Assembly: GCA_900754855.1 (NCBI GenBank)
Contig: CAAEEI010000142.1
Location: forward strand, 1 to 12,723
DNA from: Lachnospiraceae bacterium
GTDB taxonomy: Bacteria > Bacillota > Clostridia > Lachnospirales > Lachnospiraceae
Direction of reading: 5' to 3'
Length of the DNA stretch: 12,723 nucleotides
Below, one piece after another: positions 6,272-12,723 of the stretch. A model generated the notes under the pieces. The model was not told where the DNA came from. It made no database searches and saw only the letters and a list, made by a program, of their open reading frames with translations. Every line of letters starts with the position of its first letter. The stretch's first letter is position 1. The translations under genes were made by a program, and so were the position numbers.

Positions 6272-6511
6272 ATGAGACTGGACAAATTTCTGAAAGTTTC
6301 CCGACTGATTAAACGTCGTACCGTAGCCAATGAAGCCTGTGACGCAGGACGTGTTCTGGTCAACGGCAAGACGGCCAAGGCAAGTCTTAATGTAAAATCC
6401 GGAGATGTTCTGGAGATCCAATTTGGAAACAAAAGCGTCAGGGCGGAGATCCTTGACGTAAAAGATACCGCCAAGAAAGAGGAAGCACGGGAATTATTTC
6501 GATATTTATAA
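6272..6511 (+). CDS. rqcP: RNA-binding S4 domain protein RqcP (YabO)
   Basis: RqcP is the small S4-domain factor that works with RqcH on stalled 50S subunits in ribosome-associated quality control, helping add alanine tails to nascent chains. The 79-residue protein is almost entirely an S4 domain. MRLDKFLKVSRLIKRRTVAN (1-20) is the RNA-binding helix pair and is nearly the family consensus. It is followed by GRVLVNGKTAKAS (26-38) and VKSGDVLEI (41-49), and the C-terminus ends in DTAKKEEARELFRYL. The ATG at 6272 fits the family start; a TTG at 6254 would add six residues within the preceding hairpin. It is the second gene of the hup operon and ends at a strong terminator. Confidence 0.95.
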   Translation: MRLDKFLKVSRLIKRRTVANEACDAGRVLVNGKTAKASLNVKSGDVLEIQFGNKSVRAEILDVKDTAKKEEARELFRYL

Positions 6512-6515
6512 AACG

Positions 6516-6560
6516 AAGGGCACCGACAAAAGATTTTTTCTTTTGCGCGATGCCCTTTTT
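6516..6560 (+). terminator. Rho-independent terminator of hup-rqcP
   Basis: The outer stem AAGGGCA (6516-6522) pairs with TGCCCTT (6551-6557). An inner stem CAAAAGA/TCTTTTG continues it after a small internal loop, and TTTTT follows the outer stem. It lies 4 bases after the rqcP stop. Read in reverse it is followed by CGTTTTA, so it might also stop leftward transcription from spoVT, for which no other terminator is visible. Confidence 0.85.
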
Positions 6561-6621
6561 CTTATTTTCTGCTCATCCCGTTCCCGGGAAATCCTTTCTG
6601 TTTTCTTTTCGTCTTCTTCCC

Positions 6622-7167
6622 TTATACATTGATCTGCCGGCCTAAAAATTCCGCGGCGATAGAAACCACTTTTTTTTCCAGTTCACCGATTTTCCGGTTA
6701 TCCCCAAAAGTCTGTAAAAAAACAGCGCCGACAATTTCTCCCCCGCTGCGAATAACGGCATACACCTGACTTCCTTCCTCCTCTTTGTTGTTGGTGATGG
6801 GAAGATAACGATTTCTTTCCTGGGCCGGCAGCAATTCATCCCGGTCATCCAGAATCCTCTCTAGTTTGCTGCTGATGGCCTCCCCCTTAAAATTTTTTGC
6901 CAGGTTTCCCGCAGCGGCAATGACCTTTTCCCGGTCTGTGATCACCGCCGTCGCTCCCGTCTGCTGCACCATACACTCGGCATATTCTTCGGCAAGGGAA
7001 GCAAATTCTGAAAAAGGCAGATATTTTTTCAGAATAATTCCTCCTTCCTGATCGGTGTAAATTTCCAGAGGCATCCCTTCTTTTACCTTCAGTGTTTTTC
7101 TTATTTCCTTAGGAATGACGATTCTTCCCAGATCATCGATTCTTCGCACGATTCCTGTTGCTTTCAT
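6622..7167 (-). CDS. spoVT: Stage V sporulation protein T, transcriptional regulator
   Basis: SpoVT is a forespore DNA-binding regulator that tunes sigma-G-dependent genes, spore coat and germination properties in B. subtilis. The 181 residues match the family length (178 in B. subtilis). Residues 1-50 are an AbrB-type swapped-hairpin DNA-binding domain beginning MKATGIVRRIDDLGR, followed by IVIPKEIRKTLKVKEG. A short linker leads to a GAF-like C-terminal domain (about 55-181), with TGATAVITDREKVIAAAG and, near the end, GAVFLQTF. The ATG at 7167 follows GGAGG with 10 bases between. A sigma-G-like promoter lies just upstream. The gene stands alone on its strand between the hup-rqcP terminator and a divergent lipoprotein gene. 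In Bacillus, spoVT precedes the mazG-rqcP-yabP region, so its presence here continues the synteny. Confidence 0.95.
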   Translation of the reverse strand: MKATGIVRRIDDLGRIVIPKEIRKTLKVKEGMPLEIYTDQEGGIILKKYLPFSEFASLAEEYAECMVQQTGATAVITDREKVIAAAGNLAKNFKGEAISSKLERILDDRDELLPAQERNRYLPITNNKEEEGSQVYAVIRSGGEIVGAVFLQTFGDNRKIGELEKKVVSIAAEFLGRQINV

Positions 7168-7209
7168 ATAAAAATTTCCTCCATCTATTGTTCTAACTAT
7201 TTCTGGAAG

Positions 7210-7238
7210 TAGTATTCGTCAATGCCGGAGTTTTATTC
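7210..7238 (-). promoter_or_regulatory. Putative sigma-G promoter of spoVT
   Basis: On the minus strand GAATA (7238-7234) is separated by 17 bp from AATACTA (7216-7210). The sigma-G/F consensus is about GNATA, then CATNNTA after 15-18 bp, so only the first base of the -10 deviates. It ends 42 bases before the spoVT ATG. spoVT is sigma-G-controlled in B. subtilis, which agrees. The assignment rests on motif matching only. Confidence 0.6.
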
Positions 7239-7265
7239 GTTTTTCCTTTGTCATTTTCCCTCTTC

Positions 7266-7294
7266 TTGCAAATTTCGCTTCTATCCCTTACAAT
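7266..7294 (+). promoter_or_regulatory. Putative sigma-A promoter of the transglutaminase-like lipoprotein gene
   Basis: TTGCAA (7266-7271) and TACAAT (7289-7294) are 17 bp apart, matching TTGACA/TATAAT at 4 and 5 of 6 positions. A transcript would begin near 7301 and leave a leader of about 60 bases. It is divergent from, and does not overlap, the spoVT promoter. No operator repeat is obvious. Confidence 0.55.
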
Positions 7295-7360
7295 ACATTT
7301 GAATACCATTTACCTTGCATACGTTTATGTTTGAAAAAAACGAGGAAATAGAGGATTTTT

Positions 7361-8329
7361 ATGTTTCATTCCTTAAAACACGTTAATTTTTACCGGGCGA
7401 ATGCCGTTTTGCTTCTGCTTCTGGCATTTTCCCTCCTGCTCAGCGGCTGTCAGGCTTCCGGAAAGACCGAAACAGACACCGATGCCGCCGGACAGGAAAA
7501 GCTTTCTTCTGCCGCCGACACGGAAGAGATTTTTTCTCCCGCCGTACGTGTCCCTGTAGCAGACGGAAGCAAGACTCTGGGAAATACGGAAATCACCATT
7601 GATATTTCTCACACCGATGAAGGTTATCTTATGGCGGCTTACCACGGAAATGCCGCGCAGGTCAACGTGCAGATCACCGGACCGGATCATGTGGTTTATC
7701 TTTATTATATCAGCCAAAAAGAGACGTATACCGCCATGCCGCTCTCCTCAGGAGAAGGAACGTATCTTATCGATATTTATGAACAGGTGGAAGGGGATAT
7801 TTACAGCCATCTTTTATCGGAAGTTCTGGACGTGAGCCTGAAAAATGAGTTTATGCCTTTTTTATATGCCAATCAATTTGTTTCTTTTACTGAAGATACG
7901 CAGGCTGTGCAAAAAGGAATCGAGCTGGCGCAGGGCTGCGCATCTGATCTGGACATCACCACCAACATTTACAATTATGTCGTATCCAGCACTTCCTATG
8001 ATTACGATAAGGCGGCCTCCGTTACCTCGCCCTATTATCCCGATGTGGACGAAACCCTCCGCACGCACAAAGGCATCTGTTTTGATTACTCTGCGCTGAT
8101 GTGCGCCATGTTAAGAACGCAGGGTATCCCCTGCAAGCTGAATATCGGCTATGCCAACGACATCTATCATGCCTGGATCAGCGTTTATCTGCAATCTGTC
8201 GGCTGGGTGGACCACCTCATTCAGTTCAACGGGAAGGACTGGTCCATGATGGATCCCACCTTTGCTTCTTCCAGCGGAGGATCTTTTGATCCTTCCAAAG
8301 AAAATTACACGTTAATGTTCCAACGATAA
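7361..8329 (+). CDS. Secreted lipoprotein with transglutaminase-like (cysteine protease fold) domain
   Basis: The 322-residue protein has a lipoprotein signal peptide: a basic start, a run of Leu/Ala/Val (15-27), and the lipobox LLSGC with the lipidated Cys at 30. A Thr/Asp/Ser-rich linker follows. A beta-rich region at about 70-165 has no motif I recognise. The C-terminal part (about 185-315) is a transglutaminase-like core: THKGICFDYSALMCAML (235-251) with nucleophile Cys240, YHAWISV with His270, and SMMDPTF with Asp298. The full catalytic triad is therefore present. Members of this fold act as proteases, peptidases or crosslinkers, so the substrate is unknown; attachment outside the membrane suggests a cell-wall or surface protein target. 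A GAGG lies upstream of the ATG. yfhO-like begins 76 bases downstream with no clear terminator between, so co-transcription is likely. The protein ends soon after the Asp motif, which is usual for the fold. Confidence 0.85.
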   Translation: MFHSLKHVNFYRANAVLLLLLAFSLLLSGCQASGKTETDTDAAGQEKLSSAADTEEIFSPAVRVPVADGSKTLGNTEITIDISHTDEGYLMAAYHGNAAQVNVQITGPDHVVYLYYISQKETYTAMPLSSGEGTYLIDIYEQVEGDIYSHLLSEVLDVSLKNEFMPFLYANQFVSFTEDTQAVQKGIELAQGCASDLDITTNIYNYVVSSTSYDYDKAASVTSPYYPDVDETLRTHKGICFDYSALMCAMLRTQGIPCKLNIGYANDIYHAWISVYLQSVGWVDHLIQFNGKDWSMMDPTFASSSGGSFDPSKENYTLMFQR

Positions 8330-8405
8330 CTACGCTTTTCAGTCTCTGTGCTACTGAGATTGTTATGTCTTTACCAATAAAAAAGATACAGGAGGACGAT
8401 TTGCC

Positions 8406-11400
8406 ATGACACAACAACCCATTTCATCCCGACAAAAAAACACCCCGTTTCTGTCCGATTCTCTCGACGCCAGAACGGTGTGGCTTCGGGCCATATTTGT
8501 TTTTTTCTATGCAGGATTATTGCTTGCCACCCTGTTAAACCGTCTGTTTCCCGGTGTATCCATCACCTGGATCCTTGAAAAAGGTGTGCGGACCGTTTAT
8601 GCTCCGGGCATGATTTTTGCTGCCGGATGCCTGCTGGGCTTACAGGACGCTTCCCGGATGACGTTTCGAAAGAATACCCTTTACAAAGCGCTGACCTGCC
8701 TGCTCCTTTTTTACGGCATCGGTTTTTTCAACGAAGTTCTGCTTAATGACCGGGCCGTTTTTGCCACGATCAAAGATTTGCTGGCAATTTTGCGGGTGCC
8801 GAACACCGCGTCTATTTTCCTCACTTTGAGCGTTTTCTTTCTTTTCTCCGGTCTTTTCTGGGAAAAAATCGAACGCTGTCTGCAAAAACCACTTTGGGGA
8901 CTATGTCTTTCCCTGGCTGGTTTTCTTTGCAGCTTTATCCCGGAAGGCCTTCTGGGCTATGCGCTGACCGGTGTCTTCGTGGGAGGAGACCGTTACGGCT
9001 GCATCCCGGCCGCCCAGTATTTCTTTGTCTTTTTTGCCGGTATTCTTTTCACACGAAAAAGGGTAAACGCCACACCAGGCTCTCAGGAAACGGTGCAAAA
9101 GAGATCGCTTTTATCCGGTTTTTACCGGCTGCTTATTCCGGAAGGTTTTCTTCTGGTCTGCGGTGTTCTCCTGGCGGTTCTCCATCAGAAACAGCCTGCT
9201 CTTGTGCTGATTGGAACTGCGCTGTCCGGAATATGTCTGCTGCCTGTTTTTTTCCTTTTACCTCTGTACCGGAATGGGGAATCTGCCATTTTATGCCTTC
9301 TTCACTGGCTGCGTGACCGTCTGTCCGCCCTGCAGCAAAAAAGGCAGCGCTGCCGCTGGCTGGATATTCTGCTTTATTTTGCGGGCTATACTTTCCTGTT
9401 TTTTGTCGTGGCTTATTTCATCTTCGCTCCTTATTTGCAGGAAAATCGCTCTCTGATCTGGTCTGTGGATGGTCTGGGACAATATATCCCGAAAATCCAC
9501 CGGTTTATAGAATACGTTCCTGCCATGATACAGGATCTTCTCCATGGTAATCTGGATTTCCAGCAGTATGATTTTACCACAGGGATGGGTGCGACCATGT
9601 CCATCAGTTATGAACCGATCTACTGGTTATATCTGCTGTTCAATCCATCTCAGGTGGAATCGGCGTACAGTCTTTTGATCGTACTGCGGTATTTCCTCGC
9701 CGGCGCCAGTATGTCTGTGCTGCTTTTATATTTCCACAAACCGCACTGGGTATCCTATACCGCCAGCATGGTTTATGCTTTTTCCGGTTATGCCCTGTAT
9801 GCCGGAACCAAACATTCCCAGTTTCTGATTCCTCTGATGCTGCTTCCGGTTCTGGTGGTTGCCATGGAACAGTTGATTACCAGAAAGAAATGGTACCTGC
9901 TGACGGTACTGACCGGAATTTCCCTGCTGTGTTCGTACTATTTCCTGTACATCAACACCTTCGCTCTGGGCATTTATTTTGTGACGCGAATCCTTTGCAC
10001 AAAGGAATACCGGAATATAAAAACCTTTTTTACCCGCGGCCTGATCATCGCCGGAAGCTACGTTCTGGGCTGTTCCATCGGTATAATTTCCATCTTCACT
10101 TCCTTCGGAAATTATGTGGGATCCAGCCGCAGCGGCGGCAGTAAGCTGGCAGATTTTCTGACGACCACGCCGCTGTTTTACCGCAAGGAATGGATCAGTG
10201 ATTTCTTTGTTTCGTTTATCTCTGATTCCTTCAGTCCGGGCATGTGGTTAAAACTTGGTTTTGCGCCTGCCGCCCTCCTTGTACTGATTCTGTTATTTAC
10301 AAGGAAAAACAAAAAAGAATTAAAACCGATGTTCCTGATTTTTACGCTGTTTTGTATGTTCCCGGTTTTTGGATTTATTTTAAGCGGATTCAGCAGCGTA
10401 ACGAATCGCTGGGGCTATGTTTACACCGTACTTATTGTCTTCATTCTGGCAGAACATCTGGATAATCTGCGCAAACTGAGTCAAAAAGAACTTTATCTCA
10501 TGACAGGACTGGTTTTCCTTTACGGAGGTATCGTTTTCTTTTCCACCAAATACAGAACCGATAAAATCTTCGGCGTATTCGGTCTGCTGACGCTGACACT
10601 GGTGGTTATCTTCATGATTAATCATACCTCGTCCGGATTATCGAAACAAACGGCCAGGTTGCTGATCTCCGGTATCACCATCGTCGCCGTGGTCTTAAAC
10701 GCCAATCTGTTTATGACCTCCAAATCCGATACCGGCTCCCATATGGAAACCTACGTGGAATACGGGCAATCCGTTCCCCGTATGTCAAAAACAGCTCTTC
10801 GGTATCTGGATCAGGTTACGGACAAAGACCAGGAAGACGGCTTTTATCGCAGCACCAATTTAAAAACCTACGGTGATACCCGATGCTCCAGTATGCTCTA
10901 TGGCTATAATGACATTTCCACCTTTACCAGCACCTTAAACGGCGGCATCGTGGATTATAACCGCGCCATGGGCAACTGCGACTGGAACGTGGTCAGCATT
11001 TACAGCTATAATTTCCGGACATATATGCATGAACTGGCCAGCGTCCGCTATCTGGGCGGCATCAGCAAGGCGAAGATCACCCCGCCATACGGATACGAGC
11101 CAGTCTGGGAAAAGAAAAAAGGAAAAAACACCTATACGATCTATGAAAACCAGTATACCCTTCCTCTGGGCTATACCTACGATACGATTTTACCGGAATC
11201 AGAAGCAGAGAAGCTTTCGGCCGCTGAAAAACAAGAAGCCACCATGGTTTCCGCCATCATGGAAGACGACCGGGCCGCCGCCAACGATACGTTGAAGCAG
11301 ACCAGCGCTTCCCGCCTGCCTCTGACCGCCAAACGGATAGAAATTCTGGAGATGAAGGCAAAAGGCGGAGCCTCCATCCATAAGGACAGCATTACGGTGG

Positions 11401-12056
11401 ATGAAGAAGGCGGCTCTGTAAAATTCACCTTTAAAGGCGAACCAAATGCAGAAACCTATCTTTCCTTAAAGGGCGATCTCTACTTCCCTAAGGACGCCGC
11501 TGAACATTTTATGGAAACGCAGGTTAAGAGTGGGGATGTCAGTTATGAATATAAATTCAGAATCGACTCCTACTCCACCAAACAGGAAGAATTTCTATTT
11601 AATCTTGGCTATAATGAAGATTCTGTCAGCACCTGCACCCTCAAATTTAAAAAACCGGGCACCATCCGGTTTGAAGACATTGCCGTTTACTGTCAGAGCA
11701 TGGATTCCTACGGCGACCGGGTATCCGCACTTAAAGAAAGCGCCCTGGAAAATGTCAAAACAGAGAAAAATACTGTTACCGGCACCATCACCACAAAAGA
11801 AAACAAAATGCTGGTCATCACGCTTCCTTACCAAAAAGGCTGGACGGCATGGGTGGATGGACAGCAGGTGGATATTGAAAAAGTCAACTACCAGTATATG
11901 GGCCTTCCTCTGACTCCGGGCAAGCATGACATCCGGCTGCATTTTCAGCTTCCTCATCTGCAATGGGCCTTCCTCATCACCGGCGCAGGGATTGGTCTCT
12001 TCGTCCTGATCATTCTCTTTAATTTCATACGCAAACGTCTGCGTCAGACCCGCTAG
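8406..12056 (+). CDS. YfhO-family polytopic membrane protein with extra N-terminal membrane module
   Basis: This is a 1216-residue envelope protein. From about 318 it follows the YfhO pattern. A helix at 320-342 leads into an outer loop with WSVDGLGQY (352-360), whose Asp355 sits where GT-C-like enzymes carry their catalytic acid. NLDFQQYDFTTGMG (382-395), about ten more helices up to 770, a large extracytoplasmic beta-rich domain (about 775-1185) and a final helix (1187-1208) with a basic tail complete it. The end contains the family-typical LPYQKGWTAWVDGQQV and PLTPGKHDIRL. In B. subtilis YfhO acts with CsbB and GtcA to add GlcNAc to lipoteichoic acid. Residues 1-317 are additional, with roughly eight to nine hydrophobic segments (about 27-45, 65-80, 95-110, 134-151, 163-190, 203-216, 243-260, 265-288). 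Their topology vaguely recalls acyltransferase-3 membrane domains, but I do not see the conserved catalytic His. AGGAGG lies 10 bases before the ATG. Substrate unknown. Confidence 0.85.
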   Translation: MTQQPISSRQKNTPFLSDSLDARTVWLRAIFVFFYAGLLLATLLNRLFPGVSITWILEKGVRTVYAPGMIFAAGCLLGLQDASRMTFRKNTLYKALTCLLLFYGIGFFNEVLLNDRAVFATIKDLLAILRVPNTASIFLTLSVFFLFSGLFWEKIERCLQKPLWGLCLSLAGFLCSFIPEGLLGYALTGVFVGGDRYGCIPAAQYFFVFFAGILFTRKRVNATPGSQETVQKRSLLSGFYRLLIPEGFLLVCGVLLAVLHQKQPALVLIGTALSGICLLPVFFLLPLYRNGESAILCLLHWLRDRLSALQQKRQRCRWLDILLYFAGYTFLFFVVAYFIFAPYLQENRSLIWSVDGLGQYIPKIHRFIEYVPAMIQDLLHGNLDFQQYDFTTGMGATMSISYEPIYWLYLLFNPSQVESAYSLLIVLRYFLAGASMSVLLLYFHKPHWVSYTASMVYAFSGYALYAGTKHSQFLIPLMLLPVLVVAMEQLITRKKWYLLTVLTGISLLCSYYFLYINTFALGIYFVTRILCTKEYRNIKTFFTRGLIIAGSYVLGCSIGIISIFTSFGNYVGSSRSGGSKLADFLTTTPLFYRKEWISDFFVSFISDSFSPGMWLKLGFAPAALLVLILLFTRKNKKELKPMFLIFTLFCMFPVFGFILSGFSSVTNRWGYVYTVLIVFILAEHLDNLRKLSQKELYLMTGLVFLYGGIVFFSTKYRTDKIFGVFGLLTLTLVVIFMINHTSSGLSKQTARLLISGITIVAVVLNANLFMTSKSDTGSHMETYVEYGQSVPRMSKTALRYLDQVTDKDQEDGFYRSTNLKTYGDTRCSSMLYGYNDISTFTSTLNGGIVDYNRAMGNCDWNVVSIYSYNFRTYMHELASVRYLGGISKAKITPPYGYEPVWEKKKGKNTYTIYENQYTLPLGYTYDTILPESEAEKLSAAEKQEATMVSAIMEDDRAAANDTLKQTSASRLPLTAKRIEILEMKAKGGASIHKDSITVDEEGGSVKFTFKGEPNAETYLSLKGDLYFPKDAAEHFMETQVKSGDVSYEYKFRIDSYSTKQEEFLFNLGYNEDSVSTCTLKFKKPGTIRFEDIAVYCQSMDSYGDRVSALKESALENVKTEKNTVTGTITTKENKMLVITLPYQKGWTAWVDGQQVDIEKVNYQYMGLPLTPGKHDIRLHFQLPHLQWAFLITGAGIGLFVLIILFNFIRKRLRQTR

Positions 12057-12066
12057 ACTTTTTCCT

Positions 12067-12108
12067 TACCCTTCTTTCTGCAACACGAAAAGAAGGGTAT
12101 ACTTTTTT
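12067..12108 (+). terminator. Rho-independent terminator after the yfhO-like gene
   Basis: An 11-bp perfect stem, TACCCTTCTTT (12067-12077) with AAAGAAGGGTA (12089-12099), has an 11-base loop and is followed by TACTTTTTT. It lies 10 bases after the stop codon and separates the lipoprotein-yfhO pair from the aminotransferase transcript. Confidence 0.9.
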
Positions 12109-12117
12109 CCGGAAATT

Positions 12118-12126
12118 TGCTATAAT
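12118..12126 (+). promoter_or_regulatory. Extended -10 promoter of the aminotransferase gene
   Basis: TGCTATAAT is a perfect -10 hexamer (12121-12126) with the TGN extension. The -35 position 17 bp upstream (TATACT) is poor, as often tolerated with an extended -10. It sits immediately behind the preceding terminator. Transcription would start near 12133. Confidence 0.65.
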
Positions 12127-12136
12127 ACCCTCAGTA

Positions 12137-12192
12137 AAATAGCGGTATTTTGCTATTTAACCATACCCACCGTATCAGGATATTTTCCTGAT
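12137..12192 (+). promoter_or_regulatory. Two small hairpins in the aminotransferase leader
   Basis: The leader of about 90 bases can form AAATAGC/GCTATTT (12137-12143 with 12152-12158) and ATCAGGA/TCCTGAT (12174-12180 with 12186-12192), both 7-bp perfect stems. Neither is followed by a T-tract, so they are not terminators. The first lies almost at the predicted 5' end and could stabilise the mRNA. I recognise no known riboswitch class. Confidence 0.4.
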
Positions 12193-12221
12193 CTTAGAAT
12201 ACAACAAAAGAAGGATTGATT

Positions 12222-12723
12222 ATGATTAATTTTAATATCCCTCCTTACGGGGAAAAAGCACCGGAATATATTGCCCAGGCAATCCGCAATCACAAGATCA
12301 GCGGCGACGGGCAATTTACCCGCTTATGTAATGACTGGATTGAGAAAAAAACCGGGACAGCCAAGGCTCTCCTGACAACTTCTTGTACCCATGCCACGGA
12401 AATGGCCGCTCTCCTTGCCAATATCCAACCCGGAGACGAAGTAATTATGCCCTCTTATACCTTTGTATCCACCGCCGACGCCTTCGTTTTACGTGGGGCC
12501 ACCGCCGTATTTGTGGACATCCGTCCCGACACCATGAACATCGACGAATCACTGATCGAAGATGCCATCACGGACAAGACAAAGGCCATCGTTCCCGTTC
12601 ATTATGCCGGCGTATCCTGTGAGATGGATACCATCATGGATATTGCCGCAAGACATCATCTCCTGGTCATCGAGGACGCCGCACAAGGGGTTATGGCCAG
12701 CTACAAGGGACAGGCGCTGGGCA
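12222..12723 (+). CDS. rffA: dTDP-4-amino-4,6-dideoxygalactose transaminase, N-terminal part (cut by window edge)
   Basis: This is a PLP-dependent DegT/DnrJ/EryC1-family sugar aminotransferase. RffA/WecE converts dTDP-4-keto-6-deoxyglucose to dTDP-4-amino-4,6-dideoxygalactose (dTDP-Fuc4N) with glutamate as donor. The first 167 residues are visible. From memory they agree closely with E. coli WecE: FNIPPYG near the start, SGDGQFTR (27-34), LLTTSCTHATEMAALL (50-65), then IQPGDEVIMPSYTFVSTADA (68-87). VFVDIRPDTMNIDESLI (96-112) and VPVHYAGVSCEMDTIM (124-139) continue the match. EDAAQGVM (151-158) supplies the PLP-binding Asp152 and Gln155. The Schiff-base lysine lies beyond the window edge. The ATG at 12222 has GAAGGA at good spacing. 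It is probably the first gene of a surface-glycan operon continuing to the right. The close WecE match supports this specificity over general DegT enzymes. Confidence 0.92.
   Translation, partial: MINFNIPPYGEKAPEYIAQAIRNHKISGDGQFTRLCNDWIEKKTGTAKALLTTSCTHATEMAALLANIQPGDEVIMPSYTFVSTADAFVLRGATAVFVDIRPDTMNIDESLIEDAITDKTKAIVPVHYAGVSCEMDTIMDIAARHHLLVIEDAAQGVMASYKGQALG

Noticed and set aside
6581..6590. TTCCCGGGAA palindrome as terminator of spoVT
   Set aside because: The arms are only 5 bases, with no loop and no T-tract on either side. The hup-rqcP terminator acting in both directions is a better candidate.
7295..7345. GCATACGTT as a sporulation sigma -10 for the lipoprotein gene
   Set aside because: The nearest upstream GAATA is only 12 bp away, too short for sigma-E, F, G or K spacing, and a better sigma-A pair lies just upstream.
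8330..8405. Hairpin TTCAGT/ACTGAG as a terminator between the lipoprotein and yfhO-like genes
   Set aside because: The stem is six base pairs with one wobble and no T-tract follows, so it is unlikely to stop transcription.
1..12723. Mobile elements, CRISPR arrays, toxin-antitoxin or phage-defence genes
   Set aside because: I saw no repeat arrays, transposase or integrase motifs, or defence-type domains. Every stretch longer than about 200 bases is accounted for by the listed genes.

Overview
The window is chromosomal DNA from an endospore-forming, anaerobe-type Firmicute. The gene content and order fit the class Clostridia, and Lachnospiraceae is my best guess; the family is an inference. 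The support is a B. subtilis-like sporulation and housekeeping neighbourhood (spoVT, hup, rqcP, yabP, yabQ, divIC, tRNA-Met, spoIIE, tilS, hpt, ftsH), Gram-positive lipoprotein and YfhO-type envelope genes, and strong AGGAGG ribosome binding sites. I see no insertion sequence, CRISPR array, rRNA or prophage gene.

Left half (1-5764, all on the minus strand, reading right to left): yabP, yabQ and divIC form a tight operon. A tRNA-Met(CAU) follows with its own sigma-A promoter and terminator. Next is spoIIE with its own promoter, then tilS, hpt and the 5' third of ftsH. The spoIIE promoter has consensus -35 and -10 hexamers 21 bp apart, and two Spo0A-box-like heptamers one helical turn apart at the -35. 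That is the layout of Spo0A-activated sigma-A promoters in Bacillus. The SpoIIE it drives has a complete PP2C phosphatase domain but no membrane domain, which is the most striking observation in the window.

Middle (5765-7360): hup and rqcP form a plus-strand pair with a near-perfect sigma-A promoter and a strong terminator. They point against their sporulation neighbours, so this block looks locally inverted relative to the usual co-directional order. spoVT reads leftwards from a good sigma-G-like promoter. A plus-strand gene starts divergently from spoVT, from a separate sigma-A-like promoter.

Right half (7361-12723, plus strand): this is an envelope or glycopolymer module. It holds a secreted lipoprotein with an intact transglutaminase-like Cys-His-Asp triad, then a 1216-residue YfhO-family membrane protein with an extra N-terminal block of about 310 membrane-embedded residues. 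After a terminator comes the start of an rffA/wecE-type sugar aminotransferase with a structured leader. The three genes plausibly serve surface glycan synthesis or modification, but only the aminotransferase has a clear biochemical assignment.
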